A stretch of DNA of 64,000 nt from Blautia luti (GCF_033096465.1 NZ_AP028156.1:2994501-3058500), one strand, 5' to 3'. Positions 37,902 to 47,307 are shown, counted from the stretch's first letter. The notes: generated by a model not told the origin, from the sequence alone. Program-made: numbers and translations.

Positions 37902-37988
37902 AAACATTTGCTTTTTATTCCCTGATTCGTTATACTTAAGGGTAAACTGAATATGGAAATACATCAATGTAAAAAAGGAGTTTAAGGA

Positions 37989-38672
37989 ATGGACAAATTG
38001 TTTAACATGGACAACAAATTCTTCAGTATGATGGGTAGGGCTGCAGACCTTATGATCCTCAATATTGTTTTTATCATTTGCTGTCTTCCAATCGTAACCA
38101 TCGGTGCTTCTCTTACAGCACTTCACTATGTAACTCTGAAAATGGTCAGAAATGAAGAATCTTATATTGTAAAGAGCTTTTTTAAATCCTTCAAACAGAA
38201 CTTCAAACAGGCAACTATCATTAACCTGATCATGCTCCTGTTTGGCGGGCTCCTGTATCTTGACCTGAATATTATAAATAACATGAGCGGCAGCATGGCC
38301 TCTGTACTGCATGTATTGTTTATCGCATTTGGCATTGTATACTTCGTGATATTCCTGTATCTCTACCCTGTACTTGCCAAATTTTACAATACCATCAAGC
38401 ACACATTCCGGAATGCATTTCTGATGTCGATCCGTCATCTTCCTTATACTGTATTGATGGCACTGATCACTGCTGCACCTGTTGCGATCTTTTTTATCCC
38501 TACAGCCCAGGTACAGTCTATCGTGCTTCTTCTGTTCATTCTGATGGGATTTTCTCTGGAAGCATTTATCAATGGTCATTTTTTGGTGAAGATCTTCGAT
38601 AACTATATCATTGAGACACCATCGAAGACTTCTGACACAGAAGAATCCTCAGAACAGACACCTGCAGTATGA
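37989..38672 (+). CDS. yesL: YesL-family membrane protein (DUF624)
   Basis: 227 residues with five or six TM helices; DUF624 signature at the N-terminus (FFSMMGRAADLMILNIVF, then CCLPIVTIGASLTALHYV). YesL members lie near YesMN systems and carbohydrate ABC genes in Bacillus; their role is unknown. It overlaps the next gene by 4 nt (ATGA), indicating one transcription unit. Confidence 0.85.
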   Translation: MDKLFNMDNKFFSMMGRAADLMILNIVFIICCLPIVTIGASLTALHYVTLKMVRNEESYIVKSFFKSFKQNFKQATIINLIMLLFGGLLYLDLNIINNMSGSMASVLHVLFIAFGIVYFVIFLYLYPVLAKFYNTIKHTFRNAFLMSIRHLPYTVLMALITAAPVAIFFIPTAQVQSIVLLLFILMGFSLEAFINGHFLVKIFDNYIIETPSKTSDTEESSEQTPAV

Positions 38673-39598
38673 GAAAATGGGGGGAAAAGCCTTATCATTC
38701 CCTGGATCATATGCTCAGGGAACGATTTGGGGAGAAAGTTTATAAGGTCACATTAAATGGCGGTATGTCCTGTCCCAACCGGGACGGTAACCTTGGCACA
38801 CGGGGCTGTATTTTCTGCAGTGCAGGGGGCAGCGGTGACTTCGCTGCTGATGCATGTCTCTCTGTTACAGAACAGATTGACAGCCAGATCGCCATTCTTT
38901 CACAGAAGCGGCCCATCCGGAAATACATTGCCTATTTTCAGGCATACACCAACACCTACGCACCTGTAGATTATCTGGAGAAAATTTTTACAGAAGCCAT
39001 CTCCCATCCATCTGTTGTGGCACTTTCCATCGGAACCAGACCGGACTGCCTGGAACCGGAGAAGCTGGAACTTCTTTCCAGGCTGAATAAGAGAAAACCT
39101 GTATGGATAGAGCTTGGGCTTCAGACCATTCACGAATCCACAGCCGCCTACATCCGCAGGGGCTATCCTCTTTCCTGTTTCGAAGATGCAGTGAGACGGC
39201 TCCGTCAGGAAAATATAGAAGTGATCGTCCATACCATCCTGGGACTTCCGGGAGAGGACAGGCAGGCGATCCTGGAAACAATGAATTATCTGAACCATAT
39301 GGACATTCAGGGAATCAAGCTGCAGCTTCTCCACGTACTCCGTGGAACAGATCTGGCAGCTGATTACGAAAAGGGACTTTTTAAAACTTATGAAAGAGAG
39401 GAGTATCTTGCCTTGCTCATAGACTGTCTGGAGCATCTGGATCCGGATATTGTCATCCACCGTATCACAGGGGACGGACCGAGGGATCTTCTTATCGCAC
39501 CTTTATGGGCTTCCCGCAAGCGCGAGGTTCTGAATCTCCTGCACCACCGCATGAAAGAAGAACAGAGCTTTCAGGGCAAAGCTCTCATGTGTGAGTAA
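38669..39598 (+). CDS. ytqA: TIGR01212-family radical SAM protein (YtqA-like)
   Basis: 309 residues. Cys cluster in GGMSCPNRDGNLGTRGCIFC (C-x9-C-x2-C, about 29-43) binds the [4Fe-4S]-SAM cluster as in the Elp3-like subset of radical SAM enzymes; barrel motifs SIGTRPDCL, WIELGLQTIHEST and HTILGLPGE follow. The substrate of this family is not firmly established, though tRNA modification has been suggested for relatives. It starts on the yesL stop. Confidence 0.88.
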   Translation: MRKWGEKPYHSLDHMLRERFGEKVYKVTLNGGMSCPNRDGNLGTRGCIFCSAGGSGDFAADACLSVTEQIDSQIAILSQKRPIRKYIAYFQAYTNTYAPVDYLEKIFTEAISHPSVVALSIGTRPDCLEPEKLELLSRLNKRKPVWIELGLQTIHESTAAYIRRGYPLSCFEDAVRRLRQENIEVIVHTILGLPGEDRQAILETMNYLNHMDIQGIKLQLLHVLRGTDLAADYEKGLFKTYEREEYLALLIDCLEHLDPDIVIHRITGDGPRDLLIAPLWASRKREVLNLLHHRMKEEQSFQGKALMCE

Positions 39599-39647
39599 CC
39601 TGTTGTTTAAGAAACACTCTCTGCTGTACCCGAAGGAGGGATCTACA

Positions 39648-40160
39648 TTGTCAACACCATTTACTATCTATAAATTAATCGTGTTATATATGCTTCAGAA
39701 TACAGAGGATACACTGACCAATTCACAGATCTCGGAATTTATCCTGGATCGGGAATATACCAATTATTTCCACCTCCAACAGGCAATCTCCGAGCTTGTG
39801 GAAGCCGATCTGGTCACTATGGACACCCGCTCCAATACCTCTCATTACCGAATCACAGAAGATGGCAAAAAAACCCTCTCCTTTTTCCAGAAAGATATTT
39901 CCCCTGAGATCAAACAGGAAGTCCGGGAATACCTGAAATCCACCGGTTTCAAGGCCCAGGATCGGATCGTCACTCCGGCAGATTATTATATCACCAAGCA
40001 GGGAACCTACTCTGTACGATGCCAGCTCATCGAAAAGGGAAACTCCCTCATCGACCTGAATATCGCAGCTCCCAATCTGGAAGCTGCACAGTCCATCTGT
40101 AAAAAATGGTCCACACATTACCAGGAAATATACGGAAAAATTATGGAAGAGCTCTTATAG
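39648..40160 (+). CDS. DUF4364 family protein
   Basis: 170 residues. The N-terminal half is a winged-helix-like fold (IYKLIVLYMLQNTEDTLTN; EFILDREYTNYFHLQQAIS; RYRITEDGK-type wing at HYRITEDGKK), so it may be a DNA-binding regulator; no function is established. TTG at 39648 is the likely start because AAGGAGGG lies 7 nt upstream and homologues begin at STPFTIYKLI; the ATG-initiated frame from 39591 would overlap the preceding gene. Confidence 0.82.
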   Translation: MSTPFTIYKLIVLYMLQNTEDTLTNSQISEFILDREYTNYFHLQQAISELVEADLVTMDTRSNTSHYRITEDGKKTLSFFQKDISPEIKQEVREYLKSTGFKAQDRIVTPADYYITKQGTYSVRCQLIEKGNSLIDLNIAAPNLEAAQSICKKWSTHYQEIYGKIMEELL

Positions 40161-40277
40161 TGCTCTTCCTTTTTATTTTCCCAATCTTTACAAAAAAACA
40201 GGGATACGTTATACTGAAACAAATATATGTTCTGATCTATCAGAAGTACTTTATCATCATATTCTATGGAGAAAATT

Positions 40278-41597
40278 ATGGATTTATTTGAATACGCCAA
40301 ATCAAAAACATTGGATCAGGAGTCCCCTCTTGCATCCAGACTGCGCCCCACTACCCTGGATGAAGTGGTGGGCCAACAGCACATCATCGGAAAAGATACT
40401 TTATTATACAGAGCCATCAAGGCAGATAAACTGACCTCTGTCATCTTCTACGGCCCTCCGGGAACAGGCAAGACCACTCTGGCCAAAGTCATCGCCAACA
40501 CTACCAGTGCCGAATTCACCCAGATCAACGCTACCGTGGCAGGCAAAAAGGACATGGAAGCCGTTGTCAAAGAAGCCCAGCAGAACCTGGGCATGTATGG
40601 GAAAAAGACTATCCTCTTCATCGACGAGATCCACCGCTTTAACAAAGGCCAGCAGGACTATCTTCTGCCATTCGTAGAAGACGGAACCATCATCCTCATT
40701 GGTGCGACCACAGAGAACCCATATTTCGAAGTCAACGCCGCGCTGATCTCCCGTTCCATCATCTTCGAGCTGAAATCCCTGGAGATTTCTGAAGTCAAGG
40801 AACTCCTCCTCCGTGCAGTCAACGATAAGACGAAAGGAATGGGAAACTACAAAGCCCGGATAGACGAAGACGCCCTGGACTTCCTGGCAGACATGGCAGG
40901 CGGTGACGCCAGAAACGCCCTCAATGCCATTGAACTGGGCATCCTCACCACCCCAAGAAGCGAAGACGGACTTATCCATATCACACTGGACGTAGCTTCT
41001 CAGTGCATCCAGAAACGAGTAGTCCGCTATGATAAAAACGGAGACAACCATTACGACATCATCTCCGCCTTCATCAAGAGCATGCGAGGCTCTGACCCAG
41101 ATGCAGCTGTCTACTACCTGGCAAAAATGCTCTACGCCGGAGAAGATGTCAAATTCATCGCCCGCCGCATCATGATCCTGGCATCCGAAGACATCGGAAA
41201 CGCCGATCCACAGGCCCTCTGCGTAGCAGTAGCAGCAGCTCAGGCAGTGGAACGCGTGGGTATGCCTGAAGCCCAGATCATCCTCTCCCAGGCAGTCACC
41301 TACATGGCCTGCGCCCCCAAAAGCAACTCCGCAGTCAACGCCATCTTCGCTGCCATGGACTCCGTCAAACGCACAAAAACTACAGTCCCGCCACACCTCC
41401 AGGACGCCCACTACGGCGGCCACGAAAAACTGGGCCACGGCATCGGCTACAAATACGCCCACGACTACCCAAACCACTACGTACACCAACAATACCTCCC
41501 CACCGAAATCCAGGGAGAACACTTCTACGAACTCTCAGAAATGGGCTACGAAAAAGCCCTAAAAGAATACCAGAACAAAATCAAATCCCAGTCTTAA
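40278..41597 (+). CDS. rarA: Replication-associated recombination protein A (RarA/MgsA, AAA+ ATPase)
   Basis: 439 residues. Clamp-loader-like AAA+: LRPTTLDEVVGQQHI, Walker A GPPGTGKTT (about 54-62), Walker B ILFIDEIHRF, sensor 1 GATTENPYFE, arginine finger region ALISRS, and the MgsA C-terminal domain (DAHYGGHEKLGHGIGYKYAHDY-type motif, seen as HYGGHEKLGHG and PNHYVHQQYLP). It acts at stalled replication forks with SSB. The ATG at 40278 is preceded by GGAG; the ATG at 40266 overlaps that SD. A terminator follows at 41603-41635. Confidence 0.95.
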   Translation: MDLFEYAKSKTLDQESPLASRLRPTTLDEVVGQQHIIGKDTLLYRAIKADKLTSVIFYGPPGTGKTTLAKVIANTTSAEFTQINATVAGKKDMEAVVKEAQQNLGMYGKKTILFIDEIHRFNKGQQDYLLPFVEDGTIILIGATTENPYFEVNAALISRSIIFELKSLEISEVKELLLRAVNDKTKGMGNYKARIDEDALDFLADMAGGDARNALNAIELGILTTPRSEDGLIHITLDVASQCIQKRVVRYDKNGDNHYDIISAFIKSMRGSDPDAAVYYLAKMLYAGEDVKFIARRIMILASEDIGNADPQALCVAVAAAQAVERVGMPEAQIILSQAVTYMACAPKSNSAVNAIFAAMDSVKRTKTTVPPHLQDAHYGGHEKLGHGIGYKYAHDYPNHYVHQQYLPTEIQGEHFYELSEMGYEKALKEYQNKIKSQS

Positions 41598-41602
41598 TCC
41601 AA

Positions 41603-41635
41603 AAAAGGCAGCCTCCAAAGAGAGACTGCCCTTTT
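41603..41635. terminator. Bidirectional terminator between rarA and the cytidylate-kinase-like gene
   Basis: AAAAGGCAG and CTGCCCTTTT pair with a 14-nt loop and T-runs on both strands; the convergent genes end on either side. Confidence 0.75.
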
Positions 41636-41637
41636 CA

Positions 41638-42261
41638 TCATTTAATTCCCATAACGTTCATCTGCGCCAGAATCGCATCCACACATTTCTCAAATCCAAG
41701 CTTTCCTGCATTCAGACACAGATCATAATTCGTCGCATCACTCCAGTCCCCACCGGCAAATTTACGATAATAATCCTGCTTTCTCTTATCATCTTTGCGA
41801 AGAAACTTCTCAATCTCCTCATCACTGCCGCTGATCTTCTCTCTGGACTTCTCCACACGAAACTCCCATGGTGCATGAACAAACACCCGCAAAGTATTCG
41901 GTCTGTCCTTGAACACATAATTCACACAACGCCCAACGATCACACAGGATTCCTTCTTTGCCAGATCCGTTGCAATCTTCGCCTGATAATTAAAAATATT
42001 CTCATCAGAAACGAATCCCTTCTGATCCGGTGCGATCAGATCTCCTTTATATAACCCTGTCTTATTAAACAGAGATGCCTTCACACTGGAACCTTCCTCC
42101 ACCTGTCCAAAAAGCTTCACATCAATCCCGCTCTCATCAGAGGCCATCTGAATGATCTGCTTGTCATAGAAGGAAACTCCCAGTTTCTCTGCCAGCATCT
42201 TACCGACGGTACGTCCGCCACTTCCATACTGTCTCGCAATGGTAATTACAAAATTCTCCAT
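41638..42261 (-). CDS. Cytidylate kinase-like family protein
   Basis: 207 residues of the Cytidylate_kin2 family (PF13189). P-loop-like ITIARQYGSGGRTVG (about 5-19), YDKQIIQMAS, CVIVGRCVNYVFKD (about 105-118) and the lid region KSREKISGSDEEIEKFLRKDDKRK. It is related to Cmk but lacks the classic GPSGAGKS loop, and family members may phosphorylate other small molecules; substrate unknown. It is 14 nt downstream of livF and may be on the liv transcript. Confidence 0.85.
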   Translation of the reverse strand: MENFVITIARQYGSGGRTVGKMLAEKLGVSFYDKQIIQMASDESGIDVKLFGQVEEGSSVKASLFNKTGLYKGDLIAPDQKGFVSDENIFNYQAKIATDLAKKESCVIVGRCVNYVFKDRPNTLRVFVHAPWEFRVEKSREKISGSDEEIEKFLRKDDKRKQDYYRKFAGGDWSDATNYDLCLNAGKLGFEKCVDAILAQMNVMGIK

Positions 42262-42275
42262 AAAATCCCTCCTGT

Positions 42276-42986
42276 TTACTCTCCAAGATAAGCTTTCTGA
42301 ACAGATTCATCATGAAGAAGATCACTTGCCTTGCCTTCCAGTGTAATCCTTCCGGTCTCAAGGACATAAGCTCTGTCAGCGATAGAAAGAGCCTTCTTCG
42401 CATTCTGCTCAACCAGAAGAACCGTTGTGCCACTCTCACTTACCTCTTTAATGATATCAAAGATCTCATTTACAAAGATCGGTGAAAGGCCCATGGACGG
42501 CTCGTCCATCAGAATAATCTTCGGCTGGCTCATCAGCGCACGTCCCATGGCGAGCATCTGCTGCTCACCACCACTCAAGGTACCTGCAGTCTGATTCTGA
42601 CGTTCCTTCAGACGCGGAAAACGTTTATATACTTTCTCAATGGTCGCATCAATCTCATTTTTATCAGATCTTGTAAAAGCACCCATCTTCAGATTCTGAA
42701 GAACCGTCATATTTGCAAACACACGTCTTCCTTCCGGAACATGTGCCATACCCATTGTTACGATCTTGTGAGGCGGAACCTTTGTGATGTCCTGTCCGTC
42801 ATAAATAATATGTCCTGATTTTGCCCGGAGAAGCCCTGTCACTGTATGCAGGGTAGTTGTTTTACCTGCACCGTTTGCACCGATCAGAGCAATAACTTCA
42901 CCTTCATTTACAGAGAAAGAAACACCCTTCAATGCCTGAATCATTCCATAATAAACCTGTATGTCCTGTACTTCCAGTAATGCCAT
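42276..42986 (-). CDS. livF: Branched-chain amino acid ABC transporter ATPase LivF
   Basis: 236 residues. Walker A GANGAGKTT (about 34-42), Q-loop, signature LSGGEQQML and Walker B ILMDEPSMGL. The LivF hallmark VEQNAKKAL near the C-terminus separates it from LivG. With LivG, LivH, LivM and the binding protein it imports leucine, isoleucine and valine or related amino acids. It is the last of the five contiguous liv genes. Confidence 0.94.
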   Translation of the reverse strand: MALLEVQDIQVYYGMIQALKGVSFSVNEGEVIALIGANGAGKTTTLHTVTGLLRAKSGHIIYDGQDITKVPPHKIVTMGMAHVPEGRRVFANMTVLQNLKMGAFTRSDKNEIDATIEKVYKRFPRLKERQNQTAGTLSGGEQQMLAMGRALMSQPKIILMDEPSMGLSPIFVNEIFDIIKEVSESGTTVLLVEQNAKKALSIADRAYVLETGRITLEGKASDLLHDESVQKAYLGE

Positions 42987-42998
42987 CTGTCTCTCCTC

Positions 42999-43757
42999 CT
43001 ATTCTCCAAGATATGCCTTGATAACTTCCGGATCATGGAGCACATCTGAAGTCTTGCCCTGTCTCAGAACATGACCGAAGTTCAGTACAGTCAGCTCCTC
43101 ACAGATACCTGAAACCAGCTTCATATCATGCTCGATCAGAAGAATGGTCATATCAAAGTTATCACGAACAAAACGGATGGTGTCCATCAGTTCCTCAGTT
43201 TCATTGGGGTTCATACCTGCAGCCGGCTCATCCAGAAGAAGAAGCTTCGGCTTTGTTGCCAGTGCCCTGGCAATCTCCAGCTTTCTCTGTTTACCATACG
43301 GAAGGTTGGATGCAAGGATATCTGCCTCCTTATCCAGATCAAACACTTTAAGAAGCTTCATGGCTTCCTCATTCATGGTTTTCTCAACCTTAAAGTATTT
43401 CGGAGTATGTACAATACTTGTAAAAAGGCTGTATTTATCATGATTGTGAAGTCCTGCCTTTACATTGTCCAGCACACTCATCTGATGGAACAGACGAATA
43501 TTCTGGAATGTTCTGGCGATTCCCGCCTTGTTGATATCAATGGTACTCTTTCCGGTGATATCCTGTCCGTCCAGATTGATGATTCCCTCGTCCGGCTTAT
43601 ACACACCTGTAAGAAGGTTAAAGATTGTAGTCTTACCGGCACCATTCGGACCGATCAGACCATAAAGCTGTCCTTTCTCGATGGAGACATGGAAATCATC
43701 CACTGCATGAAGACCGCCGAATGAAATATTTAAATGATTTACTTCCAGCAATGCCAT
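42999..43757 (-). CDS. livG: Branched-chain amino acid ABC transporter ATPase LivG
   Basis: 252 residues. Walker A GPNGAGKTT (about 34-42), the LivG-type insert after ARTFQNIRLFHQMSVLDNV, signature region NLPYGKQRKLEIARAL (LPYG in place of LSGG, normal for LivG) and Walker B LLLLDEPAAGMNP, then IEHDMKLVSGIC. It pairs with LivF. It ends 12 nt before livF and begins 3 nt after livM, so translation is coupled. Confidence 0.94.
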   Translation of the reverse strand: MALLEVNHLNISFGGLHAVDDFHVSIEKGQLYGLIGPNGAGKTTIFNLLTGVYKPDEGIINLDGQDITGKSTIDINKAGIARTFQNIRLFHQMSVLDNVKAGLHNHDKYSLFTSIVHTPKYFKVEKTMNEEAMKLLKVFDLDKEADILASNLPYGKQRKLEIARALATKPKLLLLDEPAAGMNPNETEELMDTIRFVRDNFDMTILLIEHDMKLVSGICEELTVLNFGHVLRQGKTSDVLHDPEVIKAYLGE

Positions 43758-43760
43758 AGC

Positions 43761-44816
43761 TTATGCCTCCTTTTTCTTAAATTTACTGAAAAGACGCTCT
43801 CTCATCTCGATTGCCTTAGGTGCCCAGTTGATCAGCATCATTACGATCAGCACGATTGCATAGAACAGCATACGGTAATCACTGAGTCCACGCAGAAGCT
43901 CCGGAAGAAGGTTCAGGATCACTGCTGCAATAATAGAACCACGCATATTTCCAATTCCACCGAGAACTACGAATACCAGGAACATGATGGACATGTTATA
44001 ACCGAAGTTCTTCGGAAGTGCTGTTAAAGTTGCAAGATTATGAGCATAAAGCACACCGCCGATACCGGCTAATGCTGCTGAGATTGCAAATGCTTTCAGT
44101 TTATATTTTGTGATATCAATACCAATAGATTCCGCTGCAATACGGTTATCACGGATTGCCATGATCGCACGTCCGTCTCTGGAATTAATCAGATTCAGAA
44201 CTACGAATAAAGTAACCAGGATCAGAACCACACCTATGGTGAAAGTTGACTGTCTCGGTGTACCTGTGATACCCATGGCACCACTGATGATCATTTTTCC
44301 ACCAGGCTCCATTCCAAGAGACATCTGGTCTTTCATGGAAAAATGGATTCCGTTGCTGTCAATTCCTACATAAAGCACATTGATGATATTCTTAATGATC
44401 TCACCAAATGCCAGTGTTACGATAGCAAGGTAATCACCTTTCAGACGAAGTACAGGAATACCGATCAGGAATCCAAAGATACCTGCACATACAGCTCCGA
44501 TGATCAGAGCAACGAAGAAACGAAGTCCTGCATTTGTAAATGTATCCATAGTTGCCTTTGTAAATGCTGCACTGGTGAATGCACCGATACACATAAATCC
44601 GGCATGGCCAAGGCTTAACTCACCCAGGATACCAACCGTCAGGTTCAGAGAAAGTGCCAGGATAATATATACACAAAGAGGCACCAACAGACCCTGCATC
44701 AGGTTGGAAAGCAGATTCCCTGCAATCAGTCCCTGTACGATCAGATATGCTGCAAGAACCATTCCGTATGTAATGAGATTGCTTTTTGTTGTTTTGTTTA
44801 ATTTCTTCTTTTCCAT
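43761..44816 (-). CDS. livM: Branched-chain amino acid ABC permease LivM
   Basis: 351 residues with about ten TM helices (BPD_transp_2). LivM features: LSLNLTVGILGELSLGHAGF near the N-terminus, the EAA-like IRDNRIAAESIGIDITKYKL and YNMSIMFLVFVVLGGIGNMRG. It forms the channel with LivH. The ATG at 44816 (SD GTGAGGTGGC) is preferred over the one at 44855, which overlaps livH. Confidence 0.93.
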   Translation of the reverse strand: MEKKKLNKTTKSNLITYGMVLAAYLIVQGLIAGNLLSNLMQGLLVPLCVYIILALSLNLTVGILGELSLGHAGFMCIGAFTSAAFTKATMDTFTNAGLRFFVALIIGAVCAGIFGFLIGIPVLRLKGDYLAIVTLAFGEIIKNIINVLYVGIDSNGIHFSMKDQMSLGMEPGGKMIISGAMGITGTPRQSTFTIGVVLILVTLFVVLNLINSRDGRAIMAIRDNRIAAESIGIDITKYKLKAFAISAALAGIGGVLYAHNLATLTALPKNFGYNMSIMFLVFVVLGGIGNMRGSIIAAVILNLLPELLRGLSDYRMLFYAIVLIVMMLINWAPKAIEMRERLFSKFKKKEA

Positions 44817-44826
44817 GTCTGCCACC

Positions 44827-45714
44827 TCACACTTTCTCCTGAATGTTCTTACCAAGAATACCGGTAGGTTTCACAACCAGAACCACGATCAGAACACCGA
44901 ATACAATGGCATCTGCCATCTGTGAAGAGATATATGCCTTACCAAAAATCTCCAGGATACCCAGAACAATACCACCGATAAACGCACCGGGGATAGATCC
45001 GATACCGCCGAATACTGCCGCAACGAATGCCTTGATACCAGGCATGGCACCTGTATATGGTGTCAGAGACGGATATGCGGAACAGAGAAGCACACCCGCG
45101 ATCGCTGCAAGTCCGGAACCGATTGCAAAAGTAATGGAGATTGTTTTATTTACGTTAATACCCATTAACTGGGCAGCGCCTTTATCCTCAGATACGGCAA
45201 GCATTGCCTGTCCTGTTTTTGTCTTGCTGATAAAGAGCATCAGACCTGCCATGATCAGGATACCACCGATAATAGTTATGATGGTTACACCTGTGATCAC
45301 GATAGAACCACCTGCAAGTTTCAGGGATGGAAGACTGATCACGTTACTGAATGATTTGGTATCTGCTCCCCAGATCAGAAGGGCCACGTTCTGAAGCAGG
45401 TAGCTGACACCGATTGCTGTGATCAGAACAGCCAGAGGTGAAGCTGCATTACGCAGTGGTCGATACGCAACGCCTTCGATCACAACGCCCATGAGTGTAC
45501 AGATGATAATGGACAGCAGTATAGCTAAAATCGGATTTAATCCCATGCCGCTGACTGCGACATAAACTACATAAGAGCCGACCATGATAACATCTCCATG
45601 AGCGAAGTTCAGCATTTTAGCGATTCCATATACCATGGTATAACCAAGGGCGATGATCGCATATACACTTCCGAGGCTGATACCACTGATAAGATATGAT
45701 ATAAAACTACTCAT
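44827..45714 (-). CDS. livH: Branched-chain amino acid ABC permease LivH
   Basis: 295 residues, eight or so TM helices. GSVYAIIALGYTMVYGIAKML and NFAHGDVIMVGSYV are the LivH N-terminal signature; AVSEDKGAAQLMGINVNKTI is the EAA loop; VFGGIGSIPGAFIGGIVLG lies near the C-terminus. First membrane gene after livJ, with a hairpin in the livJ-livH gap that may lower its expression relative to the binding protein. Confidence 0.94.
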   Translation of the reverse strand: MSSFISYLISGISLGSVYAIIALGYTMVYGIAKMLNFAHGDVIMVGSYVVYVAVSGMGLNPILAILLSIIICTLMGVVIEGVAYRPLRNAASPLAVLITAIGVSYLLQNVALLIWGADTKSFSNVISLPSLKLAGGSIVITGVTIITIIGGILIMAGLMLFISKTKTGQAMLAVSEDKGAAQLMGINVNKTISITFAIGSGLAAIAGVLLCSAYPSLTPYTGAMPGIKAFVAAVFGGIGSIPGAFIGGIVLGILEIFGKAYISSQMADAIVFGVLIVVLVVKPTGILGKNIQEKV

Positions 45715-45850
45715 AGAAGTCTTTCCTTTCTTATATTTAAATAATTTTATTGTGTGTAAAACTGGCAGATTTGCCTTTAGCGAAATCTGTCTTGTTTATT
45801 TTGCCAAAAGTAAATCTGTCATTAACGCATTAATGTAATAACGTATTAGG

Positions 45851-45887
45851 CAACAGGGCTGCCTGCATAATTCAGACAGCCCCGTTG
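45851..45887 (-). terminator. Intercistronic hairpin downstream of livJ
   Basis: On the minus strand CAACGGGGCTGTCTG pairs with CAGGCAGCCCTGTTG (one mismatch). The tail is not T-rich, so it is probably a partial terminator or mRNA 3' stabiliser that favours the binding protein. The rest of the 218-base livJ-livH gap is AT-rich with no recognised feature. Confidence 0.6.
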
Positions 45888-45932
45888 GCATACAACCATT
45901 GTCCACTCCAGAAACAATCGCATTTTATTTCA

Positions 45933-47087
45933 TTATTCCATTGCTGTGTAAGCACCATCTTTGATCTCTACAGCTTTCGGAGCTTTGTTCGGCTCACCGT
46001 CTTCTGTCCATGTGATCTCGTCACCTGTAACACCTTCAAGTGTGATCTCGGTCATGCCTTTTTCAAGTGCTGCACAGATATCTGCAACATCCATGTCTGC
46101 TTTTACATCTTCTTTTTCTGCTGCTGCTTTGACTGCGTATACTGCATCATAAGCATCTGCTGCGAACTGGTTTGGTGTGTCTTTGTAAGCATCTTTGTAT
46201 GCTTTTACAAAGTTCTGGGTTTTCTCATCTGTAGAATCTGCTGCAAATGGTGTAAGAAGCATCAGCCCCTCTGCAAGAGATGTATCAAAGTTTTCTACAC
46301 CAAGGATACCGTCCATACCGTCGCATCCGAAGAATTTAGTTTCAAATCCCATGCTGTCTGCCTGTGCAAGGATCAGGGAAGCTTCTGTATAATAAATCGG
46401 AAGGAATACTAATTCAGCACCACCGTCTTTTGCTTTCTGAAGCTGTACGGAGAAGTCTTTATTGTTATCAGCAGTGAATGCTTCGGAAGATACGATCTCA
46501 ATACCCTGATTAGCTGCTTCTGCTGTGAAGTTCTGTGTGATACCTGATGAATATACATCAGAGCTATCGTAGATAATAGCTACTTTTGTAGCAAGTTTAT
46601 GCTCTCCAATGTACTGAGCTGCTGCAGTACCCTGGTTCGGGTCAGAGAAACATACACGGAATACGTTCGGATTAGCAACACACTCTGTTGCAGATCCGGA
46701 TGGAGTAAGCTGGAACATATTGTCTGCTGCTGTTTCATTTGCTACAGCTACACAAGGTGTGGAAGTAACTGTACCAACCAGGATGTTCATTCCCCAGTCT
46801 TTTAATGCGTTGTAAGCGTTCAGGGTTTTCTCAGCATCGTTTTCATCATCTTCAAATTTGAACTCTACCTGATATCCGTTGATTCCGCCGTCTTCGTTTA
46901 CTTCATTGATTGCAAGCTCTGTTGCATTCTTTACAGCCTGTCCGTAGATTGCTGCTGCTCCGGTTACAGGTCCGATTCCACCGATCTTAAATGTAGCATC
47001 GTCTGCAAATACAGATACAGGTGCAACTGTTGTCATTACCATTGCTGCTGCCGCAGTAACACTGATGATTTTTTTCAGGTTTTTCAT
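45933..47087 (-). CDS. livJ: Branched-chain amino acid-binding protein LivJ/LivK
   Basis: 384 residues. Signal peptide at 1-24 (MKNLKKIISVTAAAAMVMTT; cleavage near VFADD), no lipobox. Peripla_BP_6 fold: KIGGIGPVTGAAAIYGQAV (ligand site), NELAINEVNEDGG-type NGYQVEFKFEDDEN, VGTVTSTPCVAVANE, FRVCFSDPNQGTAAAQYI and EAFTADNNKDFSVQL. It captures amino acids for LivHMGF. The ATG at 47087 has AAGGAGG; the longer ORF has no SD. Preceded by a leader with a promoter and an attenuator-like hairpin. Confidence 0.93.
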   Translation of the reverse strand: MKNLKKIISVTAAAAMVMTTVAPVSVFADDATFKIGGIGPVTGAAAIYGQAVKNATELAINEVNEDGGINGYQVEFKFEDDENDAEKTLNAYNALKDWGMNILVGTVTSTPCVAVANETAADNMFQLTPSGSATECVANPNVFRVCFSDPNQGTAAAQYIGEHKLATKVAIIYDSSDVYSSGITQNFTAEAANQGIEIVSSEAFTADNNKDFSVQLQKAKDGGAELVFLPIYYTEASLILAQADSMGFETKFFGCDGMDGILGVENFDTSLAEGLMLLTPFAADSTDEKTQNFVKAYKDAYKDTPNQFAADAYDAVYAVKAAAEKEDVKADMDVADICAALEKGMTEITLEGVTGDEITWTEDGEPNKAPKAVEIKDGAYTAME

Positions 47088-47172
47088 AATAAAATCCTCC
47101 TTATTATTGGTCAGCTCCTTCGTCCCTCTTATGGCACACAAGACAAGCTTCTGTTACCATTCATCCCGCTTA

Positions 47173-47202
47173 AGTTCCGCAAGATCTTTATGTAAAGGAA
47201 CT
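47173..47202 (-). promoter_or_regulatory. Second hairpin of the livJ leader
   Basis: AGTTCC/GGAACT stem with an 18-nt loop, between the attenuator-like hairpin and the livJ SD. Possibly part of an alternative fold; no known riboswitch class was recognised. Confidence 0.35.
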
Positions 47203-47204
47203 GA

Positions 47205-47242
47205 AAAGTAACAAAAAGCCAACTGGGTTCCCAGCCGGCTTT
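47205..47242 (-). terminator. Attenuator-like terminator in the livJ leader
   Basis: On the minus strand AAAGCC-CTGG pairs with CCAG-GGCTTT and is followed by TTTTTGTTACTTT. It lies about 35 nt downstream of the promoter at 47279-47307 and 130 nt before the livJ start, so transcripts must read through it. This suggests control by attenuation; the sensing element is not visible. Confidence 0.65.
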
Positions 47243-47278
47243 GGCTTCCACTGACACTTTAATATATTGATGTTTCAA

Positions 47279-47307
47279 ATTATAGCACCATATATTTGAC
47301 CATGCAA
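47279..47307 (-). promoter_or_regulatory. liv operon promoter
   Basis: Extended -10 TGCTATAAT (core 47279-47284), 17-nt spacer, -35 TTGCAT (47302-47307). Confidence 0.72.

Noticed and set aside
37257-38579. 440-codon open frame on the minus strand
   Set aside because: It lies antisense to the polysaccharide deacetylase and yesL genes, has no SD and a Cys/His/Gln-rich composition typical of a shadow frame.
40404-41522. 372-codon minus-strand open frame
   Set aside because: Antisense to rarA, low-complexity V/D/G/F composition, no family resemblance.
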